Part shown: in pieces, positions 1 through 7,591 of the stretch | How the letters are laid out: the number at the start of each line of letters is the position of its first letter | Numbering within the stretch: the stretch's first letter is position 1 | Assembly: GCA_002372465.1 (NCBI GenBank) | Contig: DFGW01000044.1 | Location: 1 to 16,007 of the forward strand | Direction: 5' to 3' | Source of the DNA: Butyrivibrio sp. UBA3740 | GTDB taxonomy: Bacteria; Bacillota; Clostridia; Lachnospirales; Lachnospiraceae | DNA: 16,007 nucleotides | The notes under the pieces: generated by a model | What the model was told of the DNA's origin: nothing | Databases searched by the model: none | The model's input: the letters and a program-made list of their open reading frames with translations, nothing else | Position numbers and translations under genes: made by a program

Positions 1-885
1 ACCTTAAGCCGCGATTACTACAATATCTTCAAGATCAATCCCCAGACCGGTGATGTAGTGATCTTAAAGCTGGACGGCTATGTTACAAAAGGTATGGAAG
101 GAGCCGGCGAAAAGGTATATTCCTACGATGTACTCTATAAGCAGTACGTAAAGGATCGTGTGTATTCAGAGGATCAGGAATGGATGTATGATGCAATCTC
201 TCTGGACACAATCAAAAATAGGCTGGTTGATAATTCAGAGTATGTTTCCAGTTACCGTGTTATGGATAAAGGCGAAGTCCACTATTATCAGTTCACGTAT
301 ATTCCCATCAACACCAATATTCCTAACAGCGATGTGCTGGCCGGTTTCAAAAACGTAGACGATGTTGTGGCCTCAGCAAAGGAGCGACAGGATCTTGAGA
401 TACTGGCAAGCACCGATATGATGACAGGTATTCTGAACCGTGGCAGCGGCGAACGAAAAGTGATCGACGCCATGGCAAACAACAAAGTGGGAATGCTCTG
501 CATCCTGGATGTGGACAAGTTCAAGAACATCAATGATGAATTAGGCCATAATGTGGGTGATAAGGTTCTTCGCAGGATTGCGGACGTATTAAAGATCACC
601 TTCAGGGATGAAGATATCATCTTCCGTTTGGGCGGCGATGAGTATGCCGTATATGTTATGAATCTGCAGGATAAAAAAGCCGGGAAAGTGGTTATGGACC
701 GTGTCTTTAAAGGAATCGCCAAGATGGAAGTTCCGGAACTTGAAGACAGAGAAATCTGTGTCAGCGCAGGTGCAGTCTTCTTCAAAAAAGGCGAAAAACG
801 CTCCTTCGATGAACTCTACAAACTGGCAGACAGCGGTGTATATGAGAGCAAAAAGATAGGCGGAAGCGCCCTGAATTTCCGATGA
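1..885 (+). CDS. GGDEF diguanylate cyclase, 5' end outside window
   Basis: The reading frame is open from base 1, so this is the last 294 residues of a longer protein; the internal GTG at 58 is not needed as a start. The C-terminal half is a GGDEF domain, which makes cyclic di-GMP from two GTP. The active-site GGDEY is at 631-645, and the upstream DVDKFKNIND segment carries the usual metal and nucleotide contacts. An RxxD (RDED, 604-615) lies five residues before GGDEY, which is the position of the inhibitory I-site, so product inhibition is likely. The first 110 or so visible residues (YYNIFKINPQTGD, later YYQFTYIPI) look like a PAS-type sensor fold, as is common in Lachnospiraceae GGDEF proteins; that part is inference. 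There is no EAL domain after GGDEF. The gene ends 20 bases before a terminator hairpin. Confidence 0.93.
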   Translation, partial: TLSRDYYNIFKINPQTGDVVILKLDGYVTKGMEGAGEKVYSYDVLYKQYVKDRVYSEDQEWMYDAISLDTIKNRLVDNSEYVSSYRVMDKGEVHYYQFTYIPINTNIPNSDVLAGFKNVDDVVASAKERQDLEILASTDMMTGILNRGSGERKVIDAMANNKVGMLCILDVDKFKNINDELGHNVGDKVLRRIADVLKITFRDEDIIFRLGGDEYAVYVMNLQDKKAGKVVMDRVFKGIAKMEVPELEDREICVSAGAVFFKKGEKRSFDELYKLADSGVYESKKIGGSALNFR

Positions 886-904
886 TTTTCAATTATTTCC
901 CGAA

Positions 905-944
905 AAAAAGACTAAGGCAAATCCTGGTTTGCCTTAGTCTTTTT
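905..944. terminator. bidirectional intrinsic terminator
   Basis: This is a long perfect hairpin: a 17-base arm at 905-921 (containing GACTAAGGCAAA) pairs with 928-944 around a 6-base loop. The arm starts with A residues and ends with T residues, so a U-tract follows the stem on either strand. It lies between the convergent GGDEF gene (plus) and DUF4003 gene (minus) and can stop both. Confidence 0.9.
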
Positions 945-989
945 AATTAAACCAACTCTTCACGAGGCCGATCACAAAACTATTCTACA

Positions 990-1976
990 TCAGTTCGAAG
1001 CAGAATTTGCTGCGGAAGCTGCCATGATAGCACAGAACATTGCAATCTGTTCAGCTACGACTCTTGCAATGACTCCGCTTACAACAGAAGCCCCGGTCTT
1101 GTTGTCACCTGAATCGTTCAGGCTTGAAACGATCATGGTCCCGAACATAAGCCTTGTCTGCTTGCTCATATCAAACATCTTGAATCCCTTATAACCCTTG
1201 ATGTAATCAGCAATCTCGATGATCTCTGAAACTATATCATCCATGTTGCCCTCAAGTCCGATCAGTGTTCCGATGGATGCCAGCTCATAATTCTTGCCGT
1301 ACTTGGCGCCAGCCTCCTTAAAGGCATCAAAGTACTCCAGTGCTTTCTCTCTTTTTCCCTCAGAATTCCCATCATAAGAAGTAAGGACCTGACTCAGGGA
1401 ATAGGACGCATTCTCATGAAGCGCAAAGCTCTTTTTAATGTACCGGAAAGTATCTTCAAGTTCCGTCAGGATATCATCAACATTCTTGTTAGTCATGGCA
1501 AGAAGGACAGCAAAGCAGGTATCCTCGTCGCTGGTCAGGAACATATGCTCCTTCTTCATGCCCTTCAGGATCATATTGGTGCGCTCAACAATATCATCAG
1601 CCTCTGATAATCTTCCACTGTCGCAGATGGTCATGGCTGCCAGAGCCCTGTAGCCGGAACTCCAGAACTTACCCTGCTGAAGCTTTTTGTAAACCTCTAT
1701 AACGTCATCGACATATTGCTCAGGATCAGCACTTAAGGCCATCTTGGCAGAAAGAATCAGCTCGTTGTTTCCGCGAAGCTCAGAAAAAGCCCCCTGCTTT
1801 TTCCTTAAGATCTTCCTGGCTTCCTTAAGTACCTCCGAGTCAGCCACCAGGCCCTTTTCAGCAAAGGCAGAAGCTGCAACTGCGGTGATAAGGCTGTTCT
1901 CCAGCCAGAATCCCTTGTGGATCACCTCATAGTTCTCTGTCAATAAATCGCATCTTTTCTTGGTAGTGTCTTTCAT
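990..1976 (-). CDS. DUF4003 family protein
   Basis: This 328-residue soluble protein resembles the DUF4003 family of Firmicutes by overall pattern, including a TSDEDTCFAVLLAM-type segment near the middle. The family has no assigned biochemical role that I know of. The sequence is largely alpha-helical, with a small-residue C-terminal tail (AIMAASAANSASN) and no signal peptide. I chose the ATG at 1976 because AAGGAG precedes it at normal spacing. A start 7 codons upstream is possible but would read through this ribosome site. The gene is monocistronic: it diverges from the epimerase gene and ends at the shared terminator. The family call is from pattern memory and no catalytic residues can be named. 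Confidence 0.8.
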   Translation of the reverse strand: MKDTTKKRCDLLTENYEVIHKGFWLENSLITAVAASAFAEKGLVADSEVLKEARKILRKKQGAFSELRGNNELILSAKMALSADPEQYVDDVIEVYKKLQQGKFWSSGYRALAAMTICDSGRLSEADDIVERTNMILKGMKKEHMFLTSDEDTCFAVLLAMTNKNVDDILTELEDTFRYIKKSFALHENASYSLSQVLTSYDGNSEGKREKALEYFDAFKEAGAKYGKNYELASIGTLIGLEGNMDDIVSEIIEIADYIKGYKGFKMFDMSKQTRLMFGTMIVSSLNDSGDNKTGASVVSGVIARVVAEQIAMFCAIMAASAANSASN

Positions 1977-2022
1977 AGTCTCTCCTTCCGATGTCAAATT
2001 TACCCAACAATATTTATTAAAC

Positions 2023-2037
2023 TCTGATTATATCAGA
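2023..2037 (-). promoter_or_regulatory. -10 box inside a perfect inverted repeat, upstream of DUF4003 gene
   Basis: TCTGAT (2023-2028) and ATCAGA (2032-2037) form a perfect inverted repeat with a 3-base centre. Read on the minus strand it contains TATAAT (2032-2027), about 50 bases upstream of the DUF4003 start. No good -35 box is visible, which would fit an activated or weak promoter. A repressor or activator site over the -10 is a reasonable guess, but the repeat could also be chance in AT-rich DNA. Confidence 0.45.
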
Positions 2038-2060
2038 CAATTAAGGAAATTTTGTGACCA

Positions 2061-2094
2061 TTCCCACCATTGTAATATTTGATTATAATATAAT
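2061..2094 (+). promoter_or_regulatory. candidate promoter of the aldose epimerase gene
   Basis: A TTCCCA -35-like hexamer (2061-2066) is followed after 17 bases by TATAAT (2084-2089). A second TATAAT overlaps at 2089-2094. The start point would lie near 2096, giving a leader of about 68 bases. At 2101-2124 the leader holds an imperfect inverted repeat, GGTGTCAA and TTGACGCC around 8 bases, which could be an operator or a small RNA hairpin. Confidence 0.5.
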
Positions 2095-2163
2095 GATATA
2101 GGTGTCAAAAGAAATATTGACGCCATATGAAACTATACAATCACCCAATTTAGCGAGGTCAAA

Positions 2164-3033
2164 ATGAAAGAATACACAATCTCAAACAGCACCTATACTC
2201 TCACAGTTTCAGACCACGGCGCCGAGATCCGTTCCCTCAAAAAGGACGGAGTCGAGCTCATGTGGCAGGCTGACCCTAAATTCTGGGGGCGCACATCACC
2301 GGTCCTCTTCCCCCTTGTAGGCAATTACTGGGAAAAGAAATCCAGGTGGAAGGACAAGGTTTACGAGATGTCCCAGCACGGTTTTGCCCGTGATATGGAC
2401 TTTACACTCCTGTCCAAGGCAGAAGACGAACTCTGGTTTGAACTTAAGGAAAACGAGGACACCCTTGCCAAATATCCCTTCGCCTTCATCCTTCAGCTTG
2501 GCTACAAACTCAGTAGCGACGGCGTAGAGGTCCTCTGGAAGGTGATAAATCATGCAGACAGCGAGATCTCTTTTTCCATAGGCGGACATCCGGCATTTAA
2601 CTGCGACCTGACCAAGGACAGGCTACTTTTCACCAAAAATGGACAGCCTCTGGCTTCACCACTTAGGTCCGGAATCATCGCAGACGACGGCAGCGGATGT
2701 CTTTCTGACAGGGTAAAAGAGCTTTCTCTTACAGAGGGCAAGCTGGACCTGTCCTATGAACTTTTCGATGAGGATGCGCTTATCCTGGAAGATCGCCAGG
2801 CCGATGCTGTGACAGTTATTGATGCCACAGGAAAAGAACTTTTGACTGTAGCCTTCGATGCTCCGCTTTTTGGAGTATGGTCTCCCGCCGGGAAAAAGGC
2901 TCCCTTTGTGTGCATAGAGCCCTGGTACGGCAGATGCGACAGAGTAGGCTTTACAGGACAGATAAACGAGAGAGAATACGCAAACACCCTGGCTCCAAAG
3001 GCAGAGTTTAGCGTAAGCTACACCATCCGTTAA
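2164..3033 (+). CDS. aldose 1-epimerase family protein (LacX-like)
   Basis: This 289-residue protein belongs to the galactose mutarotase superfamily, which interconverts the alpha and beta anomers of sugars in the cytoplasm. The usual landmarks are present: H72 in QHGFARD and H142 in GGHPAFN (the two catalytic-region histidines) and E252 in CIEPWYG (the general-base position). Length and motif wording fit the LacX/Slr1438-like branch rather than classical GalM, so the true substrate may not be galactose. There is no signal peptide. The ribosome site is weak (GCGAGGT shortly before the ATG). It is transcribed alone, divergent from the DUF4003 gene. Its TAA stop overlaps the stop of the convergent minus-strand gene at a TTAA, with no terminator between them. 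Confidence 0.9.
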   Translation: MKEYTISNSTYTLTVSDHGAEIRSLKKDGVELMWQADPKFWGRTSPVLFPLVGNYWEKKSRWKDKVYEMSQHGFARDMDFTLLSKAEDELWFELKENEDTLAKYPFAFILQLGYKLSSDGVEVLWKVINHADSEISFSIGGHPAFNCDLTKDRLLFTKNGQPLASPLRSGIIADDGSGCLSDRVKELSLTEGKLDLSYELFDEDALILEDRQADAVTVIDATGKELLTVAFDAPLFGVWSPAGKKAPFVCIEPWYGRCDRVGFTGQINEREYANTLAPKAEFSVSYTIR

Positions 3034-3242
3034 TAGATCTTCTCAATATCTCCGGTTATACCGTACTCTTTCATAAAAGAAGACAAATTGCCCCTGGTCC
3101 GGATCAGCATCACTTCCTTGAAGGCACCGGTGTGGATATTCTGAAATCCCGCCACCTGTTCGCCGTTGCAGATGCTGCATTTGATCACGGGCTTTTCGTT
3201 TTCTTTGTCATAGGTTTTTGTTTCTGTCTTCTTAAAAAACAT
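3030..3242 (-). CDS. small CxxC protein of unknown function
   Basis: This 70-residue protein has a lysine-rich, acidic start, one CSIC motif (CxxC) followed by NGEQVAGF, and a C-terminal stretch (FMKEYGITGDIEKIY). It has no membrane segment. I recall similar short proteins in clostridia carrying an automated 'aspartate dehydrogenase' name; nothing in this sequence supports such an activity. The ATG at 3242 has AAAGGA at good spacing. It sits 15 bases after the AraC-family gene, so it is probably the last gene of the reductase-regulator operon. One CxxC could bind metal only as a dimer, or act in thiol chemistry; this is speculation. Confidence 0.7.
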   Translation of the reverse strand: MFFKKTETKTYDKENEKPVIKCSICNGEQVAGFQNIHTGAFKEVMLIRTRGNLSSFMKEYGITGDIEKIY

Positions 3243-3257
3243 GATCCCAATCCTTTT

Positions 3258-4130
3258 TTATTTCTCCATGTTCCCTACAAACAGTGACCTGTACTCACCG
3301 GGTGACATTCCCTTATCCTCGTGGAATACCCTGTTAAAGCTTGGTATGCTCTGGAACCCCGAGAGCATGGCAACCTCCGTCAGGGACATCTTCTCGTTGG
3401 CAAGAAGCTCCGTAGCCTTTTCAAGCCTTATCATGTTAAGCCACTTGGTGTAGTTCATACCGGTGACATTCTTGAATATCCTGGAAAAATACTCTCTGCT
3501 TATGCCCGCCATCTGAGCCATGGCACCCTGGGACAGGTCATCGGCTGTGAGATTGTTCTTAATGTAATCAGTAACAAGAACGAGCCTGTGCATAACGTCA
3601 TCTTCGTAAGGGTCCCGAGAATCCGAACTCATTTCCGGTGCAAACTCTTCCCTGTGCTCATCCAAAACCTTCATGAACTCCATTAGCAGCATGCAACAGG
3701 TCAGTTCACGATTTGACTGGTTACTGAAAAAGACATCTTTCATTTTGTAGACTATCACCGTCAGCTCTTTTACCAAGTCAGGATGACTGTTTATGCAGAT
3801 GACATGCAGGTTTCGGTAAAAGTGCATGATCCTCTGGAGGTCAAAAAGAGAATTCACAAAGGCGTTACTGAACTGGATTATCAGGGCATTTTCCCTGTCC
3901 GCGTCCACGATGGAATGCATCTCCATGGGCCATGCCAGGATGAAGTCTCCCTCCACCAGGTGGTAGGTACCCTGATTGACGCTGTAGATATTGGTCTCAC
4001 CTGGTCCGACTAAAATGATCTCGCCATAGGAGTGCCAGTGATTTTTGTAGCTGCGCTCCTTGTAACCGGTGGCCATGTTAAATGCGCTTCTGGTATCAAA
4101 ATCATATTTCTCATATCTGCTAAAGTCCAT
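3258..4130 (-). CDS. AraC family transcriptional regulator
   Basis: This is a 290-residue one-component regulator. The N-terminal part is a cupin-like sensing domain (NHWHSYGEIILVGPG, then YHLVEGDFILAWP), typical of AraC proteins that bind sugars or other small molecules. The last 100 residues form the double helix-turn-helix DNA-binding domain (AQMAGISREYFSRIFKNVTG, then LTEVAMLSGFQSIPSFNRVF), ending with the usual GMSPGEYR. I chose the ATG at 4130 because AGAGG lies 8 bases before it. The frame stays open to a TTG at 4181, but AGG there is only a base or two from the start, and a stop lies just upstream. It follows the aldo/keto reductase gene closely and is probably co-transcribed, so the reductase operon is its likeliest target. 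Confidence 0.93.
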   Translation of the reverse strand: MDFSRYEKYDFDTRSAFNMATGYKERSYKNHWHSYGEIILVGPGETNIYSVNQGTYHLVEGDFILAWPMEMHSIVDADRENALIIQFSNAFVNSLFDLQRIMHFYRNLHVICINSHPDLVKELTVIVYKMKDVFFSNQSNRELTCCMLLMEFMKVLDEHREEFAPEMSSDSRDPYEDDVMHRLVLVTDYIKNNLTADDLSQGAMAQMAGISREYFSRIFKNVTGMNYTKWLNMIRLEKATELLANEKMSLTEVAMLSGFQSIPSFNRVFHEDKGMSPGEYRSLFVGNMEK

Positions 4131-4199
4131 GTGTTCTGCCTCTTTCTGCCAGTCAATGGAATAATAGAAGTTGTTGGCCAATCCTCAGGAACAGGGAAG

Positions 4200-5321
4200 T
4201 TATGCATCAAGAATTTCTGATGCCTCCTTCAAAAGCTGAATGATAGGAAGGTGCTGAGGGCAAACGCCTTCGCACTGACCGCAGCCGATACAGTCCGAAG
4301 CCTTTCCGTTGCGCTGGATGAGTCCGGAATAGAAGTTCTTGGACCTCCAGTCGTCCGGATAACGTCTTAAGGTATTGATGGTTCTGAATACATCAGGAAT
4401 GCTGATATGCTGAGGACAGCCGTCGCAACAGTACTTACATGCAGTACATCCGATCTGAGGGATTGCCAGGATTTCCTGAGTAACTTCGTTCACAATTGCC
4501 AGCTCCTCTTCTGAAAGGGGCTCGAAGTTTGTAAAGGTCTTAAGGTTATCCTCCATCTGCTCTTCATTAGACATACCTGAAAGAATTGTCATAACTCCCG
4601 GAAGGGAGCCAACAAATCTAAGAGCCCAGGAAGCAATGGACTTATCCGGCCTTTTGGCCTTGAACTTTGCCTCGATCTCAGGGGCCATGCTTGCCAGCAT
4701 TCCGCCGCGGACAGGCTCCATTACCACGATAGGGATATTTCTCTCGTGAAGGATATCGTAAAGCTCCTGTGATCTTACTACAGGGTTTGTTCTGTCCAGA
4801 TAGTTGAGCTGGATCTGCACAAACTCAAACTCAGGATGCTTATCAAGAACCTGTTTCAAAAGCTCAGGACTTCCGTGGAAGGAAAAACCAAAGTGCTTGA
4901 TCTTGCCTTCAGCTTTTTTCTCAAGTCCCCACTTAAAGCAGTCATACTTCTCGTAGGTATCGTAGTTGTTTCCATCCTCAATGGAGTGAAGCAGATAGAA
5001 GTCAAAAAAGTCTACTCCTGCTCTCTCACACTGCTCATTAAATATTCTGTCAACATCCTCTGCCTTTTTGATCTCCCAGGCAGGGAGCTTTGTTGCAAGA
5101 GTAAAACTGTCTCTTGGATGACGCTTTACGATAGCCTCTCTTGCCTCTACCTCTGACTTTCCACCATGATACACATAAGCTGTATCAAAGTAGGTGAGTC
5201 CCGCCTCCAGATACTTATCAACCATTCTGCAAACCTGCTCATGATCGATAACCCCGTCGTTCTCCGGGAGTCTCATAAGGCCAAAGCCCAGCTTTGGCAT
5301 CTTGCTAAGATCAATTGCCAT
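4200..5321 (-). CDS. aldo/keto reductase with C-terminal 2[4Fe-4S] domain
   Basis: This 373-residue protein reduces aldehydes or ketones. The (beta/alpha)8 barrel is recognisable from KLGFGLMRLP, and the catalytic tetrad can be placed at D46 (FDTA), Y51, K78 (ATK) and H112 (YLLH). After residue 290 comes a ferredoxin-like extension with two clusters: C292-C295-C298-C302 followed by P, and C344-C347-C350-C354 followed by P. This is the COG1453 arrangement, found mostly in anaerobes, where the clusters may deliver electrons in place of, or besides, NADPH; the physiological substrate is unknown. The ATG at 5321 follows a perfect AAAGGAG at ideal spacing, so the 10 extra upstream codons are not used. 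It is the first gene of a run with the AraC regulator and the small CxxC protein. Confidence 0.94.
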   Translation of the reverse strand: MAIDLSKMPKLGFGLMRLPENDGVIDHEQVCRMVDKYLEAGLTYFDTAYVYHGGKSEVEAREAIVKRHPRDSFTLATKLPAWEIKKAEDVDRIFNEQCERAGVDFFDFYLLHSIEDGNNYDTYEKYDCFKWGLEKKAEGKIKHFGFSFHGSPELLKQVLDKHPEFEFVQIQLNYLDRTNPVVRSQELYDILHERNIPIVVMEPVRGGMLASMAPEIEAKFKAKRPDKSIASWALRFVGSLPGVMTILSGMSNEEQMEDNLKTFTNFEPLSEEELAIVNEVTQEILAIPQIGCTACKYCCDGCPQHISIPDVFRTINTLRRYPDDWRSKNFYSGLIQRNGKASDCIGCGQCEGVCPQHLPIIQLLKEASEILDA

Positions 5322-5415
5322 AATAATCTCCTTTCTGTTGCCGTGTATCACATACTTGCGCGATAGATAGCAAGCATTTCTTCTTACGCTTTGATATGGG
5401 TATTCTCAATTTTTA

Positions 5416-5441
5416 GATTGGTGTCAATCCCGGGACCAATC
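5416..5441 (-). promoter_or_regulatory. inverted repeat between ZIP and reductase genes
   Basis: GATTGGT (5416-5422) and ACCAATC (5435-5441) form a 7-base stem around a CCCGGG-containing centre. It lies just after the ZIP transporter stop and upstream of the reductase. On the minus strand a TTGACA (5427-5422) sits within it, but the -10 region at normal spacing (AATACC) is poor. No U-tract follows, so it is a weak terminator. An operator is an alternative. The rest of the 134-base gap shows nothing clear. Confidence 0.35.
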
Positions 5442-5455
5442 CCATGTTCAGGTGC

Positions 5456-6238
5456 TTACCCAAGCGCCACGTCCAGTGCCATCATCAGAGTGAAACCGGC
5501 TGCGAACATCAAAACTCCGATGTTGGAGTGCTCGCCCTCTGACATTTCAGGGATCAGTTCCTCCACTACCACATACATCATGGCACCGGCTGCAAAACTG
5601 AGAAGATAAGGCATTGCAGGGATGATAAGTCCTGCTGCCAGTATGGTCAAAAGTGCGCCGATGGGCTCAACTGCTCCTGACAAAACGCCGTCCCTAAACG
5701 CCTTGCCTTTGCTCCTGCCATGGGCGTGAAGCGGCATTGAAATGATAGCCCCCTCAGGGAAGTTCTGAATGGCTATACCAAGAGCCAGCGCAAATGCACC
5801 TCCTGCGGTAACTGAGGCAGAGCCGGAATTAAGTCCTGCAAAGACAACGCCCACTGCCATTCCCTCAGGAATATTGTGAAGAACAACAGCCAGAACCATC
5901 ATGGTGGTCTTCTGCAGTTTGGACTTGGGACCTTCCGCATGGTCCGCATTCATATGCAGATGCGGGATCAAACTATCAAGTAGAAGCAGGAAAAGAATTC
6001 CCAGCCAGAATCCAATCATTGCCGGGAGAAAAGAAAGCTTCCCCATCCCTTGCGCCTGATCGATAGCAGGAACTATAAGGCTCCAGATGGACGCTGCCAC
6101 CATGACTCCGCTGGCAAATCCGGTGAGAGCTCTCTGGACCATCTGATCAAGCTCTTTTCTCATAAAGAATACGGCGGCTGAGCCAAGGGCTGTTCCCGCA
6201 AAGGGAATCAGTATTCCGATCAGGATATCAGTTCTCAT
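5456..6238 (-). CDS. ZIP family metal transporter
   Basis: This 260-residue polytopic membrane protein has about eight hydrophobic segments and matches the ZIP (ZupT-like) family, which moves zinc and other divalent cations into the cytoplasm. The signature HNIPEG in the fourth segment (H121, E125) and QNFPEG in the fifth (N159, E162) form the metal pathway. The loop before the fourth segment holds the typical histidine stretch (HLHMNADH, 93-100). The ATG at 6238 has AGGTGA six bases upstream; a TTG two codons earlier is less likely. It lies 37 bases after the YczE-like gene and is probably in its transcript. The metal specificity cannot be read from sequence. Confidence 0.93.
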   Translation of the reverse strand: MRTDILIGILIPFAGTALGSAAVFFMRKELDQMVQRALTGFASGVMVAASIWSLIVPAIDQAQGMGKLSFLPAMIGFWLGILFLLLLDSLIPHLHMNADHAEGPKSKLQKTTMMVLAVVLHNIPEGMAVGVVFAGLNSGSASVTAGGAFALALGIAIQNFPEGAIISMPLHAHGRSKGKAFRDGVLSGAVEPIGALLTILAAGLIIPAMPYLLSFAAGAMMYVVVEELIPEMSEGEHSNIGVLMFAAGFTLMMALDVALG

Positions 6239-6275
6239 ATGCAATCACCTCGTTTAATCAAATCAACAGCTCTTT

Positions 6276-6968
6276 TCAGGCAGCCTTATGCTCCGTAAAG
6301 ACACGGAAGGAATCTGCCAGGTGCTGATGGTGAACATTAGTTGCATCAAATCTCACTGAAGAAAAAGCCATCTGCATGATGGGGCCTGTTGCAAAGGCGC
6401 AGATCAATGTGCCGATGCCCACAGGTCCGCCAAGAAGCCAGCCTATGAAGGTGGCAAGGCTAAGTAGCGTAATGCTGACTACACCGATGGGAATCTTCTT
6501 CGCACGCTTTGTAAGGGCCACCAGTAGTGTGTCTCTGGGGCCACAGCCAAGGGAGGCACTCATGTAGGTGTATTGGGTGTAGGCCATGATAATAAGGCCA
6601 AGGATCATCATGGGTATCCCGGTCGCCAGGGAATGTCCCTCCGGGATGATATTGATCCTGTTGAAGAAATCCACGGACTTGCCAACAACGAAAGCGTCGA
6701 TGAACATGGCGATTCCGATGGGCTCCTTAAGAGCTATGTCTATGCCAAGGATGGCGTAGGAGATTGCCACGGAAGCAGTTCCGTACAGGATTCCAAAGGT
6801 CTTTGAAACTCCGATGTTAAGTACGTCCCAGGGGCCGGCTCCTATGTTGGCATGGATTGTCAGGTACACTCCAAAGCCATTTACAAATAGGCTTACGGAA
6901 GCAAGTATCATATTGACGAAAATGTCCCTGGTGGTGCGGTTTTCTTTTAATCTGGTATTACTAAGCAT
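6276..6968 (-). CDS. YczE/YyaS/YitT-type membrane protein
   Basis: This 230-residue integral membrane protein has five or six hydrophobic segments. GVYLTIHANIGAGPWDVLNIGVS near the N-terminus, its repeat-like counterpart SASLGCGPRDTLLVALTKR, and the closing GPVGIGTLICAFATGP are characteristic of the YczE/YyaS group. The two related glycine-proline loops suggest an internal duplication. The transport or signalling role is not established for most members. AAAGAG precedes the ATG at acceptable spacing. It is followed by the ZIP gene, so a joint role in transport is possible but unproven. No clear promoter is visible in the 79-base gap upstream. Confidence 0.85.
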   Translation of the reverse strand: MLSNTRLKENRTTRDIFVNMILASVSLFVNGFGVYLTIHANIGAGPWDVLNIGVSKTFGILYGTASVAISYAILGIDIALKEPIGIAMFIDAFVVGKSVDFFNRINIIPEGHSLATGIPMMILGLIIMAYTQYTYMSASLGCGPRDTLLVALTKRAKKIPIGVVSITLLSLATFIGWLLGGPVGIGTLICAFATGPIMQMAFSSVRFDATNVHHQHLADSFRVFTEHKAA

Positions 6969-7047
6969 TTCTAAATCTCTTTTACATCTAATAATATATT
7001 GGATCAGACGCAGTTACCCGCGTACAATCAATTATTATATCACAGTT

Positions 7048-7245
7048 CTACCTGTAATCCGCAGAGACTTCTAAATAAGATCTATCTCCCCGGATATAAT
7101 CTGCATACGCAGTCTCTGCATCTTTCCCACGAAAGACCTTGCACAGTCCGCACATGTCGCAGTCGGCTATGCATGGAAATCTCTGCTTGATAAAGGCTCT
7201 TCGCTCTTCAATTGTCGATGTCTCAATCTCTGGGGGTGCACCCAT
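7048..7245 (-). CDS. small cysteine-cluster protein, tandem copy B
   Basis: This 65-residue protein has four cysteines, C25, C29, C32 and C35 (C-x3-C-x2-C-x2-C), followed by AYADYIRG and a short charged tail. It has no signal or membrane segment. The true start is the ATG at 7245, preceded by AAGGAG; this site overlaps the TGA of the neighbouring copy, so the two genes are translationally close and surely one transcript. A longer open frame to 7407 exists but only shadows the neighbour. The cluster suggests an iron-sulphur or zinc site; the function is unknown. It lines up with the next gene along most of its length, including cysteine spacing. Confidence 0.8.
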   Translation of the reverse strand: MGAPPEIETSTIEERRAFIKQRFPCIADCDMCGLCKVFRGKDAETAYADYIRGDRSYLEVSADYR

Positions 7246-7255
7246 ATTATCTCCT

Positions 7256-7477
7256 TCAATGAATCTGCCTGTCCTGACGGTATTTCTCCATGTACTCCAT
7301 GTTGATCTCCCGGATTTCCTTTTTGCCATCGATGTAATCCTGATAGATGTCCCATGGACTTCCACCGCCAAGCCAGCATGATGAACAGTTTTCGCATCCT
7401 CCGCCACAGTCCAGTGAGTTCTTCACGATCTGCTCCCTCTCCTGTCTTGTGGTGTCCTTGATAAGTATCGATTTCAT
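7256..7477 (-). CDS. small cysteine-cluster protein, tandem copy A
   Basis: This 73-residue protein begins MKSILIKDTTRQER, then has C24, C28, C31 and C34 (C-x3-C-x2-C-x2-C), then IYQDYIDGKKEIREIN. I recall similar clostridial proteins labelled 'PurH' by automatic transfer; the sequence has none of the PurH domains and is far too short. I chose the ATG at 7477 because GAGG lies 9 bases upstream. The ATG at 7483 is too close to that site, and the GTG at 7492 is part of it. It is the first gene of a two-gene unit with a TATAAT promoter. It is a likely metal- or cluster-binding small protein of unknown role. Confidence 0.8.
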   Translation of the reverse strand: MKSILIKDTTRQEREQIVKNSLDCGGGCENCSSCWLGGGSPWDIYQDYIDGKKEIREINMEYMEKYRQDRQIH

Positions 7478-7504
7478 AGGCATATACCTCACTTATTATG
7501 TATA

Positions 7505-7528
7505 ATTATACTAAACATCCAACAAAAA
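7505..7528 (-). promoter_or_regulatory. promoter of the small cysteine-protein pair
   Basis: A perfect TATAAT on the minus strand (7510-7505) lies about 30 bases upstream of the ATG at 7477. The -35 region is weak (a GGAC core near 7530). Transcription would start near 7498, leaving a short leader with the GAGG ribosome site. The weak -35 hints at dependence on an activator. Confidence 0.55.
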
Positions 7529-7591
7529 GTCCGCCGGTTTTAGTGCGTTAAATCGATGATAATTTAATTCTTTTTTCATAGATTTTTCAAT

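Noticed and set aside
288..785. 165-residue minus-strand open frame
   Set aside because: It lies opposite the GGDEF domain; the serine-rich product is typical of antisense translation.
7048..7407. Long version (119 residues) of the small cysteine protein copy B
   Set aside because: The first 54 residues are out-of-frame translation of copy A; AAGGAG directly before the ATG at 7245 fixes the start there.
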